Positions 24,081 through 31,615 of a DNA stretch of 36,890 nucleotides are shown here, piece by piece. The stretch is from JAKLKS01 sp964370855 (GTDB taxonomy: Bacteria; Planctomycetota; JAJSAM01; JAKLKS01): positions 1 through 36,890 of the forward strand of contig CAYJMF010000044.1 of NCBI GenBank assembly GCA_964370855.1. Reading direction: 5' to 3'. The notes under the pieces were generated by a model, which worked only from the letters and a program-made list of their open reading frames with translations, was not told the DNA's origin and made no database searches. A program made the translations under genes and the position numbers. Each line of letters opens with the position of its first letter. Position 1 is the stretch's first letter.

Positions 24081-24443
24081 ATGAGCGGGCGGAACATCGA
24101 GCCCTTCCCCCGGGGAGTGCTGGTGGCGCAGGCGGCCGACGACACGACCTTCTACTCGGATCCGTTCGAGGCCGGCGATGTCAAGTCGCTGGCCTACTGG
24201 TTCGAGACGCTGGGCTCCTACCCGGCTTCAGTGACGAATCCGGCGACCGCCTATGTCGAGACCAGCAGTGTCTTGAGCTTCCACGCGTGGAACAACTTGA
24301 CCCCGTCCGGGATCAGTCCGAACATCGGGACCCCGGCAACGGGGGCTGTCCAGGACCCGATGAAGTACCTGCGGGTCAGGATGGTCGTGGTTCAAGGGGA
24401 GGCGCCCCTTCTGGAGTTCAGGATCGTTGCGAGGGACCAGTAG
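24081..24443 (+). CDS. Island tandem beta-protein family, member 4
   Basis: 120 aa. Contains EPFPRGVL, FYSDPFEAGDVKSL, VETSSVLSFHAWNNL, ISPNIGTPAT, KYLRVRM and a RIVARDQ end; FYSDPF and GTPAT are especially close to member 1. The start at 24081 is preferred over an in-frame ATG at 24042 because it copies the MSGR start and leader of member 3. Seventeen bases separate it from member 3. Function unknown. Confidence 0.68.
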   Translation: MSGRNIEPFPRGVLVAQAADDTTFYSDPFEAGDVKSLAYWFETLGSYPASVTNPATAYVETSSVLSFHAWNNLTPSGISPNIGTPATGAVQDPMKYLRVRMVVVQGEAPLLEFRIVARDQ

Positions 24444-24473
24444 GGGGTTGCTCCCCGAGGTTGAGGAGGTATC

Positions 24474-24683
24474 ATGGAGCCTGTGAACGGCGATGGACGC
24501 AGATCGGCGAGGTTCTTGATCCCGGTCCCTGGTATGAAGGTCGGGCAGTCTGTTAGCCTCGGATCAGTCCTCAAGCGCATGACCTCGGTGGTCGGAATTC
24601 GGACCTGCGGGGGGTGTGAAGGGATGGCGGCGAAGCTGAACAGAATGGTGGAGTTTGGCAAGCGAGAGGGGTGTTGTGGGTGA
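24474..24683 (+). CDS. Small CGGC-motif protein
   Basis: 69 aa with GAGGAGG-TATC before the ATG, a good ribosome-binding site. The pattern GSVLKRMTSVVGIRTCGGC followed by AAKLNRMVEFGKR matches a type of small protein seen in phage and accessory regions that pairs a GI-x-x-C-x-x-C turn with an LNR helix; the recall is from pattern only and the function is unknown. Cysteines (CGGC and a terminal CC) could bind metal. Thirty bases after beta-family member 4, it closes the first cluster. Confidence 0.55.
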   Translation: MEPVNGDGRRSARFLIPVPGMKVGQSVSLGSVLKRMTSVVGIRTCGGCEGMAAKLNRMVEFGKREGCCG

Positions 24684-24945
24684 TGGCAGCGCAATTGTCT
24701 GGTGGAGATCTGGAGGAAGGCCCAGTGGTGTCGAGAACTCGACTAATCATGCTGGGATGTCGTGGTGTACAGGTCGGACACAAGGCGGAGGCCAACTGGC
24801 CATGGCGCAACGTCACTACCTGTCATGAGAGCGCAACCCCTCTGAATCACAGGCCAGCGGGCGTCCCTGCGGACCCTGCTACCGTGGCTGATCAAAGTCT
24901 ATTGCTGAGTTAGGTAGTTGACCCCTATGCGGGAAGAGCAATCCC
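24684..24945. other. Intergenic, lower-GC interval
   Basis: 262 bases where base composition falls sharply. An 80-codon open frame (24671-24913) lacks a ribosome-binding site and any recognisable pattern, and I do not call it. The next gene probably uses a promoter here, but no convincing -35/-10 pair was found; TTGACC at 24918-24923 sits too near the start to be useful. Confidence 0.4.
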
Positions 24946-25815
24946 ATGAGCAACGGAGCATCCCAAGAACCGGGTGACCACGTCAGTGGAATTCCAGTGA
25001 CCGACCCAGGGCCGGAGGTTGTGCGATTGCCGGATGAGCCTTCCCCAGATGATGTACTCCAAGACAAGCGAATGGTCAGTGTTCCACAGCCTTCCAAGCT
25101 CGAGTCGGTCATTTGGTCGCCTACGCTGCTGCCTGTAAACTCACAGGTAATTCAGCCTTCAATCTTCTGTCGCGCAGATAATATCGAACTGACTTTCTCA
25201 TCGGCAAGCGACGTAACTCGTGCGAAGGGTGAGGCTGTTGGTGAGAGGCCCCCGGCGGATGGAGATCCGACAGGTAATGCACCGGGCAAGGAGAGGACAG
25301 GGGCCGGAGGATTCAACTTGTACCCGACCTTCACCGCATTGGGAGAGAGACTGGAGTTCTGCATTTGGCGCCAGGTGTTCTTGGCAAAAATGGTCTTCCT
25401 CAAGTGGGACAGGCGTTCGGGTGACATACCCAGAGGTTCGGAGACCACTTTCAGAACGGGATCGGGTGATTACAAGGAGCCACCCGAGAAGGGGCATGTG
25501 GACTGGGGGCCTGAGTCAGCAGTAAGGCCAAAGTATGACCAGTGGCGGCTCAAGACGAGTAGTTGGGTGTTCCTGAAGATGGAGTTGCGTACCCAGATTA
25601 CGGCTCGAAGAGACCAGAAGTTCGAGAATCCCCGAGTTTGTCGCGACTACACGCTTGTGTGGACCAACCTCCGGGCGGATTCACGTGCGCCTGCGAGCCG
25701 AATGACGATGGAAGGGTATCACAAGCCAGGTAGGGATGAGATGGATTCTATGAGTGGCCAGTTGTACCTGACGGTCCACGGCACTGATTACTGGCCATCG
25801 TGCAAGGTAAAATAA
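24946..25815 (+). CDS. Hypothetical protein in the low-GC island
   Basis: 289 aa, family not recognised. The N-terminal 50 residues are acidic and proline-rich, probably disordered. The remainder holds strand-like segments such as FCRADNIELTFSS, LEFCIWRQVFLAK, SWVFLKMELR and YTLVWTNLR. No signal or membrane segment. GC is much lower than in flanking genes (25 G/C in the 60 bases from 25141) with many A/T-ending codons, which suggests acquisition from another genome. The stop shares one base with the next start (TAATG), so the two proteins are made together. Confidence 0.65.
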   Translation: MSNGASQEPGDHVSGIPVTDPGPEVVRLPDEPSPDDVLQDKRMVSVPQPSKLESVIWSPTLLPVNSQVIQPSIFCRADNIELTFSSASDVTRAKGEAVGERPPADGDPTGNAPGKERTGAGGFNLYPTFTALGERLEFCIWRQVFLAKMVFLKWDRRSGDIPRGSETTFRTGSGDYKEPPEKGHVDWGPESAVRPKYDQWRLKTSSWVFLKMELRTQITARRDQKFENPRVCRDYTLVWTNLRADSRAPASRMTMEGYHKPGRDEMDSMSGQLYLTVHGTDYWPSCKVK

Positions 25816-26543
25816 TGGGAAACGTAATCGGTGGCCAGGATAATGAAAAGCCGCGCTTGGTGTCAAGGGGCGCATGGGCTGTGCTACTGGTTTTGTGTGT
25901 CTTGGTTGGTGTTGATACCGGGTTAGTATTCCACCTGCGATCTCAATTCAGGGCTGCGACTGAGGGGGTCAGTCGGACCGAAGGGGGCTTCGGTATCCGG
26001 GACTCGCAGGGGAGGGAAAGAGCGCGACTTCAGTTCTCAGAGCGCGGGGGAGTCGTACTGGAGTTGCTGGATGTGAAGGGTGAGCCGAGGATTCGAGCAT
26101 CTGTTAGTGGAGAGGATGAACCGGCAATGGAGATTCTCGGGGACGGCGAAGTGTCACGTGGTCTTTGGACATGTCGAGAAGGAACGGCGTTCTTCACCCT
26201 CCGTAACTTAAGGGGGCAGGATGGAGCATTCCTGCAATCGGGGAGTACCGGCGGTGCAATGTTCGGCCTGTTCGACCCGGGGATGAAGGGAGCCGAACGG
26301 GATCCGAAGTACCCGAGGGCGGGGCTCAGTTGGCTCCCTGGAAATGATCCGCTGCTTTTCATGAGGGACAATCAGGGGAACATGAGCGTGGCAATCGGAC
26401 GGGAGAGTGCCGAGTCGCTTCAGGGCCATTCCCGGGACGATGTGACTATGCCGCGTGTCTGGATTGGAGTCGACAAGGAATCCGGAGGGCGGGTCACGAC
26501 ACGAGATGAATCGGGCAGGGAGTCGGGAAGACTCGGCAGATGA
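25815..26543 (+). CDS. Membrane-anchored repeat-beta protein in the low-GC island
   Basis: 242 aa. A single membrane segment (about 20-44, AWAVLLVLCVLVGVDTGLVF) follows a short charged N-terminus and has no cleavage site, so the protein should be a signal-anchored type. The rest repeats a D-x-x-G-x-x-R/A motif with strands: GIRDSQGRERARLQF, LLDVKGEPRIRAS, RNLRGQDGAFL, FMRDNQGNMSVAIG and WIGVDKESGGRV, like repeats of beta-rich stalk or fibre proteins. Coupled to the previous gene by TAATG. A surface or envelope role is inferred. Confidence 0.65.
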   Translation: MGNVIGGQDNEKPRLVSRGAWAVLLVLCVLVGVDTGLVFHLRSQFRAATEGVSRTEGGFGIRDSQGRERARLQFSERGGVVLELLDVKGEPRIRASVSGEDEPAMEILGDGEVSRGLWTCREGTAFFTLRNLRGQDGAFLQSGSTGGAMFGLFDPGMKGAERDPKYPRAGLSWLPGNDPLLFMRDNQGNMSVAIGRESAESLQGHSRDDVTMPRVWIGVDKESGGRVTTRDESGRESGRLGR

Positions 26544-26617
26544 CGGGTTGCCCGCGAGTCCTCAGTAGAGGCCAGCGCAACCGTTCAGGGGGGGTATGTC
26601 TCTTCGCCGTCTGGCCG

Positions 26618-26830
26618 ATGGAAGGGGCGTTCCGGCAGCATTTGCCCGAACGGGTCTTCGAGGGTTCCGGAGGCGGTGTGACGGTGCAATTCGAATAGAG
26701 CGAGGATCCGGGCACCTGGAAGAGCTCTGGACCTCTCGCGCAGACCGGGCCTCCGAAGAGGTGCGCCAAGGACTCCCGCCATTGCGAAGAGGAGGAAATC
26801 CTGGACGCGCAATTCGTCAAGAAGGGGAGA
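26618..26830 (+). pseudogene. Decayed copy of a beta-family gene
   Basis: From ATG 26618 the frame reads RVFEGSGGGVTVQFE, a TAG at 26696-26698, then SEDPGTWKSSGPLA. This aligns with LFSSGPGGGATVQIEESDDEATWKTLAPCA of member 2 (23412), with the stop replacing a Glu codon by a single change. No start upstream gives a full-length gene and the match fades after about 25 codons. The remnant shows that the tandem family once extended across the low-GC segment. Confidence 0.5.
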
Positions 26831-26887
26831 GAAGCACGTGCCTGGAAGACTCTCAGCAAGGCAGTTCTCGCAGACAAGGAGCGGGCA

Positions 26888-27121
26888 TTGACAGAGAAAT
26901 GCAAGCGATTTGCGGATTCCCTCTGTCGGTTCGGCAGGAACTCCGGCATGAAGTGTGAGTGCTGGCCGTATCCCGTCTGCACGCTGAGTAAGCGAACGGC
27001 GACTTCGGCGGACATGGCTAACAACATCGTGAAGCGTGCCGAGAGACGGGGGGTGGAGGGTGTGCTGCTGGTCTGGGTTCTCAAGTGTAGCGCCTGGGGA
27101 TCGTGGTGCGTGGATGCTTGA
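26888..27121 (+). CDS. Possible small Cys-rich ORF
   Basis: 77 codons from a TTG start, in the same frame as the pseudogene remnant after its stop; open from 26699. It has KCKRFADSLCRFG, MKCECWPYPVC and ADMANNIVKRAERRG. No good ribosome-binding site was seen, so this may be only the residue of a longer gene. Unrecognised. Confidence 0.25.
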   Translation: MTEKCKRFADSLCRFGRNSGMKCECWPYPVCTLSKRTATSADMANNIVKRAERRGVEGVLLVWVLKCSAWGSWCVDA

Positions 27122-27152
27122 TCTACGGGTGAAAACCTTCGGAGACGCCATC

Positions 27153-27557
27153 ATGCCTGATCGCCGATTCTGGAGGGGCACCTCGTCGCGCCTCGCCATC
27201 GTACTCCTGTTCGTTGCATTGCAGTCACCGGGTTGCATTGCCGGGCCGGGTTCTCCCTGCCATGGAGAAGACGTAGTTCCAGCGCATCCGGAATGGACTG
27301 ATGGGGAACAAACGTCATCGAACCTCTGGCAGGGTCACCGACAACTCCCGTATACCGACGAGGACTTCCTTGCCGAGTGCAGGGACCAGTCCAAGACACA
27401 ATCGAAGTCCGGCGTGAAGAAGGTCAGGATCAGTTACCACACCGGTTCGGTCTTCACGAAAATCCAGGTTGTAAGCCCCGTGACCCGCGAATCCCTCGCG
27501 GAGGCGAAGATCGTCTGGCCCTGCGTTGAATGGGTGAATTTTACCTTCGAAGAGTGA
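27153..27557 (+). CDS. Hypothetical exported protein
   Basis: 134 aa. The N-terminus MPDRRFWRGTSSRLA plus hydrophobic AIVLLFVALQ resembles a signal peptide; the following SPGC is only a weak lipobox, so lipidation is uncertain. The mature part is polar with DEDFLAECRDQ and the final strand VEWVNFTFEE. GGAG nine bases before the ATG supports this start over the earlier in-frame ones at 27036. Lower GC than the flanks, at the end of the island. Function not recognised. Confidence 0.5.
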   Translation: MPDRRFWRGTSSRLAIVLLFVALQSPGCIAGPGSPCHGEDVVPAHPEWTDGEQTSSNLWQGHRQLPYTDEDFLAECRDQSKTQSKSGVKKVRISYHTGSVFTKIQVVSPVTRESLAEAKIVWPCVEWVNFTFEE

Positions 27558-27559
27558 GT

Positions 27560-27587
27560 CCTCCGGGAATCGTCAATCGTTCGGAGG
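27560..27587. terminator. Weak stem between converging genes
   Basis: CCTCCG and CGGAGG with a 16-base loop, in the 52-bp gap between the converging island gene and the SGNH hydrolase gene. No T-run; a second short pairing overlaps it. Tentative. Confidence 0.25.
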
Positions 27588-27609
27588 GCGGGCCTCCCCG
27601 CGCCGCCCC

Positions 27610-28305
27610 CTACTCCAGCAACCCCTCCAACTCCCCCTCCACGTTTCCCGCCAGCACCTCGTGGCCCTCCGCCGTCGGGTGGATCCCGTCGGGCAGGTTC
27701 AACTCCCCCCGCCCCGCCACCCCCTCCAGGAAGAACTCCACGAAGGCCGCCCCCGTCCCCTCCGCCACCCGCTCGTAGGCCCGCGCGAACTCCCCTCCGT
27801 AGACCGCCCCGTAGTTCGGCGGCAGGCGCATCCCGAGGAGCAGCACCTTCGCCCCCGCCCCCTGCGCCCGCTCCACGATGTCCCGCAGGTTCCCCTCCAC
27901 CGTCGCCGCCGGCACCCCGCGGAACCCGTCGTTCGCCCCGAGCTCCACCACCACCACCGCCGGGTTCTGTTTCAAAAGCCAGTCGAGCCGGGCCCGCCCC
28001 CCCGACGTCGTGTCTCCGGACACCCCCGCGTTGACCAGCCGGAAGGGGCGCCCCTTCGCCGCCAGCCGCCTCTGCAGAACCCCCGGGAACGCCCGGTCCG
28101 GCGACAGGTGGAGACCCGCGGCGATGGAGTCCCCGAGGAAGATCACCAGCGGCGCATCGTCGGGAATGGAGGGGGCCGCCAGCGGCGGTGAGGGGGATGC
28201 CGGCGCGTCCCCGAGGGTGGGCGGAGCCTCCCGCCCGCAGGCGGAGAGCGCCATGAGACCCGTCAACAGGGCCGCCGCCGCCGTCCGGTGCGAAAGGGGA
28301 GCCAT
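27610..28305 (-). CDS. tesA: SGNH-hydrolase lipoprotein (TesA-like esterase/thioesterase)
   Basis: 231 aa. Lipoprotein signal with cysteine at residue 23 (LSAC), followed by a proline-rich linker. SGNH blocks: I, FLGDSI with nucleophile S60; II, NAGVSGDTT (92-100) with the oxyanion Gly; III, GANDG with N125; V, DGIHPTAEGH with D206 and H209. Such enzymes hydrolyse acyl-CoA, lysophospholipid or aryl esters; TesA in E. coli is periplasmic. The neighbouring divergent ABC genes repeat the E. coli tesA-ybbA-ybbP layout. Its -10-like TATGAT ends six bases before the ATG. Confidence 0.88.
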   Translation of the reverse strand: MAPLSHRTAAAALLTGLMALSACGREAPPTLGDAPASPSPPLAAPSIPDDAPLVIFLGDSIAAGLHLSPDRAFPGVLQRRLAAKGRPFRLVNAGVSGDTTSGGRARLDWLLKQNPAVVVVELGANDGFRGVPAATVEGNLRDIVERAQGAGAKVLLLGMRLPPNYGAVYGGEFARAYERVAEGTGAAFVEFFLEGVAGRGELNLPDGIHPTAEGHEVLAGNVEGELEGLLE

Positions 28306-28311
28306 GCCCCC

Positions 28312-28327
28312 ATCATAGGGGTACCCT
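28312..28327. promoter_or_regulatory. Overlapping divergent start-proximal -10 boxes
   Basis: In the 32-bp gap between divergent genes, TATGAT (28312-28317, minus strand) ends six bases before the SGNH start and TACCCT (28322-28327, plus) ends ten bases before the ABC start. Neither start has a Shine-Dalgarno, in keeping with leaderless transcripts from each. Confidence 0.4.
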
Positions 28328-28337
28328 CTCCCCTCCC

Positions 28338-29030
28338 ATGACCGAACCCGCCCCCCGCGTCGAGTGCCGCGGCGTCGTCCGGAGGCTCCCCTCCGGCGGC
28401 CGCGTCCTCACCGTGCTCGACGGCATCGATCTCCGCATCGACGCCGGCGACTTCGTCGCCATCCTCGGCCCCTCGGGCAGCGGCAAGTCCACCCTCCTCG
28501 GCCTGCTCGCCGGCCTCGACCGCCCCACGGAGGGCACCGTCCGCATCGACGGCGAGCCCCTCGAGAACCTCGACGAGGACGCCCTCGCCCTCCTTCGGCG
28601 CCGCAAGATCGGCTTCGTCTTCCAGTCCTTCCAGCTGCTGGGCAACCTCACCGCGCGGGAGAACGTCCTCCTCCCCCTCGAGCTCAACCGCGTCCCCGAC
28701 GCCGGAGCGCGCACCGACGAGCTGCTGCGCCGCGTCGGCCTCGGCGAGCGGGGTCACCACTACCCCTCGCAACTCTCCGGCGGCGAGCAGCAGCGCGTCG
28801 CCCTCGCCCGGGCCTTCGCCCCGCGGCCGCCGCTGCTGCTCGCCGACGAACCCACGGGCAACCTCGACGCCGCCACCGGCGCCGCCGCCCTCGACCTCCT
28901 CGCGGAACTGCGGGAGCGGGAGGGGGCGACGCTGGTCCTCGTCACCCACGACGCCGAGGTCGCCGCCCGGGCGCGGCGGCGCATCCACCTCCGGGCCGGC
29001 CGCGTCGAGAGGGACGAGGCCGGCGCGTGA
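28338..29030 (+). CDS. ybbA: ABC transporter ATP-binding protein (YbbA/LolD-like)
   Basis: 230 aa. Walker A GPSGSGKST, Q-loop FVFQSFQLLG, signature LSGGEQQRVALARAF, Walker B LLLADEPTGNLD and H-loop VLVTHD are intact, with the LolD/MacB-type wording. It powers the FtsX-type permease that follows; the start of that gene overlaps the stop by 4 bp (GTGA). The location beside a tesA-like gene supports assignment to YbbA rather than LolD. Cytoplasmic, membrane-associated. Substrate unknown. Confidence 0.92.
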   Translation: MTEPAPRVECRGVVRRLPSGGRVLTVLDGIDLRIDAGDFVAILGPSGSGKSTLLGLLAGLDRPTEGTVRIDGEPLENLDEDALALLRRRKIGFVFQSFQLLGNLTARENVLLPLELNRVPDAGARTDELLRRVGLGERGHHYPSQLSGGEQQRVALARAFAPRPPLLLADEPTGNLDAATGAAALDLLAELREREGATLVLVTHDAEVAARARRRIHLRAGRVERDEAGA

Positions 29031-31564
29031 GCCCGGGGTTCATCCTCCGGTCGATGCTGCGGGAATCCCGCGGCGCCCGCGGGCGGCTGCTCTTCTTCGT
29101 CGCCTGCCTCGCCGTCGGCGTGGCGGCGGTCACCGGCGTCGCCGGCCTCGTCGGCGGCGTGGAGGCCGGCGTCCGGGCCCGCTCCCGGGAGGTCCTCGCC
29201 GCCGATCTCTCCGTGGACGGGAGGAGGCCGCTCCCCCCGGAGCTCGACGAGCTGCTCGCCGACGTGCCCGGCCTCGAGCGCACCGATCTCCGCGAGATGG
29301 CCACCATGGCCGCCGCCCCGGGTCCCGACGGGGGGGCCTCCCGGAGCCGCCTCGCGCAGCTGCGCGTCGTCCGCGGCCGCTACCCCCTCTACGGGGAGGT
29401 GGAGACCGACCCCCCGCGCGCCCTCGACCGTCCCCTCGGGAGAGGCGAGGCCGTCGTCGCGGCGGATCTCCTCCCCCAGCTGGGTGTCGCGAAGGGCGGG
29501 ATCGTGCTGCTCGGCGGGGCGGAGTTCCGGATCGCCGCCGTCGTCCTGCGCGAGCCCGGCCGCATCGGCGTCCAGACCATGCTCGGCCCGCGGGTCTACC
29601 TGGGGGAGGAGGGGCTGGAGCGGACGAAGCTGCTCGGCTTCGGCAACCGGGTGAAGCACGTCGCCCTCTTCCGCGTCCCCGGGGAGCCGGACCGGGCGTC
29701 CCTGGAGCGGCTGAAGGAGCGTCTCGAGAAGGGGCTCCCCGACGCCCGCTTCCTCGACGTCGAGACCCACTTCGAGGCCGACGCGAACCTCGGCCGCCAG
29801 ATGCGGCGGCTCGAGAGCACCATCGGGCTCACGGCCCTCCTCTCCCTGGTACTCGGCGGCATCGGCGTCTCCCAGATCGTCTCCTCCTGGCTCGAGGGGA
29901 AGGCGTCCTCCGTGGCGGTGCTCCGCTGCCTCGGGATGCGGCCCCGGGACGTGCTCCTCTTCTACCTCGGCCACGTGGCGCTGCTGTCGCTGGCGGGGAG
30001 CCTCCTCGGGGCGGCGGCGGGGAGCCTCATCCCGCTCATCGTGCCGGCCATGGCGCCGGACCTCTTCCCGGCGGAGCTGTTCGTCGTGTTCCAGGCGGGG
30101 GCGCTGTTGAAGGGGGTGGGGCTCGGCCTCGGCACCGCGCTCCTGTTCAGCCTCCCCCCGCTCACGGCCCTCTGGCGGGTGCCGCCGGCCCGGGTGCTGC
30201 GGAGCGAGGCGGAGCCGCTGCCACCGCCCCGGGCGCTGGTCGTCGGGACGGGGGCGGCGCTGGCGGCGGGGCTCTTCCTCGCGGCCCTCGCCCAGACGGG
30301 GCGATGGGAGCAGGCCGCGGGCTTCTCCGGGGGGCTCGTCGTCCTGGCGGCGCTGCTGGCCGCGGGCGCGCGCGGCGCGATGCGCCTCTCCTCCCTCCTC
30401 CCGCGGGAGCGGATGCACCCCTTCCTCCGCCACGGGGTGGCGGCTCTCGCGCGGCCCGGCGCGGGGACCACGGGGGCGGTGACGGCGCTCGGCCTAGGGG
30501 TCATGGTGGTGACGGGGATGTGGCTCGTGGAGACCCGCCTCCTCGACGGGCTCCGCGCCTCGGTGCCCCCGGACGCGCCCAGCGTCTTCCTCGTGGACGT
30601 CCAGCCCGCGGAGTGGGAGGGGGTGCGGGGGATCCTCGAGGGGGCCGGGGGCACCGGCGTGGACCACGTCCCCGTGGTCATGGCGCGCCTCGCCTTCGTG
30701 GACGGCCGGAGGGTGGAGGATCTCGCCCGCGAGGCGGATGCCGGGGACCGGGCCCGCTGGGTGCTGACCCGGGAGCAGCGCATCACCTGGCGGGAGAGCC
30801 TCCCCGCGGACAACCGCATCGTCGAGGGGGCCCTCTGGTCGGATCCGGCGCGGGCGGAGGCGAGCCTCGAGGCGGGGTTCGCCCGGGACCTCGAGGTCGG
30901 GGTGGGGGGGACCGTCGTCTTCGACGAGCAGGGGATCCCGATGGAGTTCCTCGTCACGTCGCTCCGCTCCGTGGAGTGGACGTCCTTCGCTATCAACTTC
31001 TTCGTCGTCGTGGAGCCGGGCTCCATGGAGGGGGCGCCGGCCTTCGAGATCGCCAACGCCCGCCTCGACGAGGGGGCGGAGCAGGGGGTGCAGGACGCGC
31101 TCGCGGCGGCCCACCCGGGGGTGACGATGATCCGGGTGCGGCCGCTGGTGGAGCGGGTGGTGGCGCTGCTCAAGCGGGTCGCCTTCGGGATCCGGGCGCT
31201 CGGCTCCTTCACCATCCTCGCGGGGCTCGCCATCATGGCCGGCGCCGTGAGCGCGGCGACGCTCCGGCGGACGCGGGAGACGGCGCTCCTGAAGACCCTG
31301 GGGGTGACGCGGCGGGGGGTGGCGGTGCTGCTGGGCGTGGAGTTCGGCCTCGCGGGGTTCGTGGCCGGGGCCATCGGGGCGGGGGGCGCGCTGGCGCTGT
31401 GCTTCGCCTTCCTGGAGGGGGTGGCGGACCTGCCCGTCTCCCTCCCCTGGGAGGCGCTGCCGATCTCCGCGGCCGGATGCGCGGCGTTGACGGCGCTCTG
31501 CGGCCTCGCGGCGAGCACGAGGGCGCTGATGGTGCGGCCCGTGGAGAGCCTGCGCAGCCAATAG
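29027..31564 (+). CDS. ybbP: FtsX/MacB-type ABC permease (YbbP-like)
   Basis: 845 aa. An N-terminal membrane helix (about 17-45) is followed by a large periplasmic MacB-like region (about 46-255), then helices beginning with STIGLTALLSLVLGGIGVSQI near residue 262. A second FtsX unit lies at the C-terminus, containing the RRTRETALLKTLGVTRRGV turn; about ten membrane spans in total. This duplicated layout is typical of YbbP/DUF214-type permeases rather than the four-helix LolC/E. Starts with GTG overlapping the ATPase stop. Probably extracts lipids or lipid-like substrates from the inner membrane or drives a periplasmic process; unproven. Confidence 0.9.
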   Translation: MSPGFILRSMLRESRGARGRLLFFVACLAVGVAAVTGVAGLVGGVEAGVRARSREVLAADLSVDGRRPLPPELDELLADVPGLERTDLREMATMAAAPGPDGGASRSRLAQLRVVRGRYPLYGEVETDPPRALDRPLGRGEAVVAADLLPQLGVAKGGIVLLGGAEFRIAAVVLREPGRIGVQTMLGPRVYLGEEGLERTKLLGFGNRVKHVALFRVPGEPDRASLERLKERLEKGLPDARFLDVETHFEADANLGRQMRRLESTIGLTALLSLVLGGIGVSQIVSSWLEGKASSVAVLRCLGMRPRDVLLFYLGHVALLSLAGSLLGAAAGSLIPLIVPAMAPDLFPAELFVVFQAGALLKGVGLGLGTALLFSLPPLTALWRVPPARVLRSEAEPLPPPRALVVGTGAALAAGLFLAALAQTGRWEQAAGFSGGLVVLAALLAAGARGAMRLSSLLPRERMHPFLRHGVAALARPGAGTTGAVTALGLGVMVVTGMWLVETRLLDGLRASVPPDAPSVFLVDVQPAEWEGVRGILEGAGGTGVDHVPVVMARLAFVDGRRVEDLAREADAGDRARWVLTREQRITWRESLPADNRIVEGALWSDPARAEASLEAGFARDLEVGVGGTVVFDEQGIPMEFLVTSLRSVEWTSFAINFFVVVEPGSMEGAPAFEIANARLDEGAEQGVQDALAAAHPGVTMIRVRPLVERVVALLKRVAFGIRALGSFTILAGLAIMAGAVSAATLRRTRETALLKTLGVTRRGVAVLLGVEFGLAGFVAGAIGAGGALALCFAFLEGVADLPVSLPWEALPISAAGCAALTALCGLAASTRALMVRPVESLRSQ

Positions 31565-31576
31565 GTGTCTGACACC
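31564..31576. repeat. Small palindrome GGTGTC-T-GACACC
   Basis: A perfect 6-1-6 palindrome overlapping the ybbP stop, eight bases before a -10-like TACGAT (31584-31589) that precedes the next gene by 26 bases. A weaker relative, GTGCCTGACAC, lies near 36349-36359 by the serpin start. Could be a regulator site; role unknown. Confidence 0.35.
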
Positions 31577-31615
31577 GGTTTGCTACGATCCCCGTGGACC
31601 GTGGGAGGGGCACCG

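Noticed and set aside
24671..24913. 80-codon plus-strand frame after the CGGC protein
   Set aside because: No ribosome-binding site, no pattern, unusual composition; left as intergenic.
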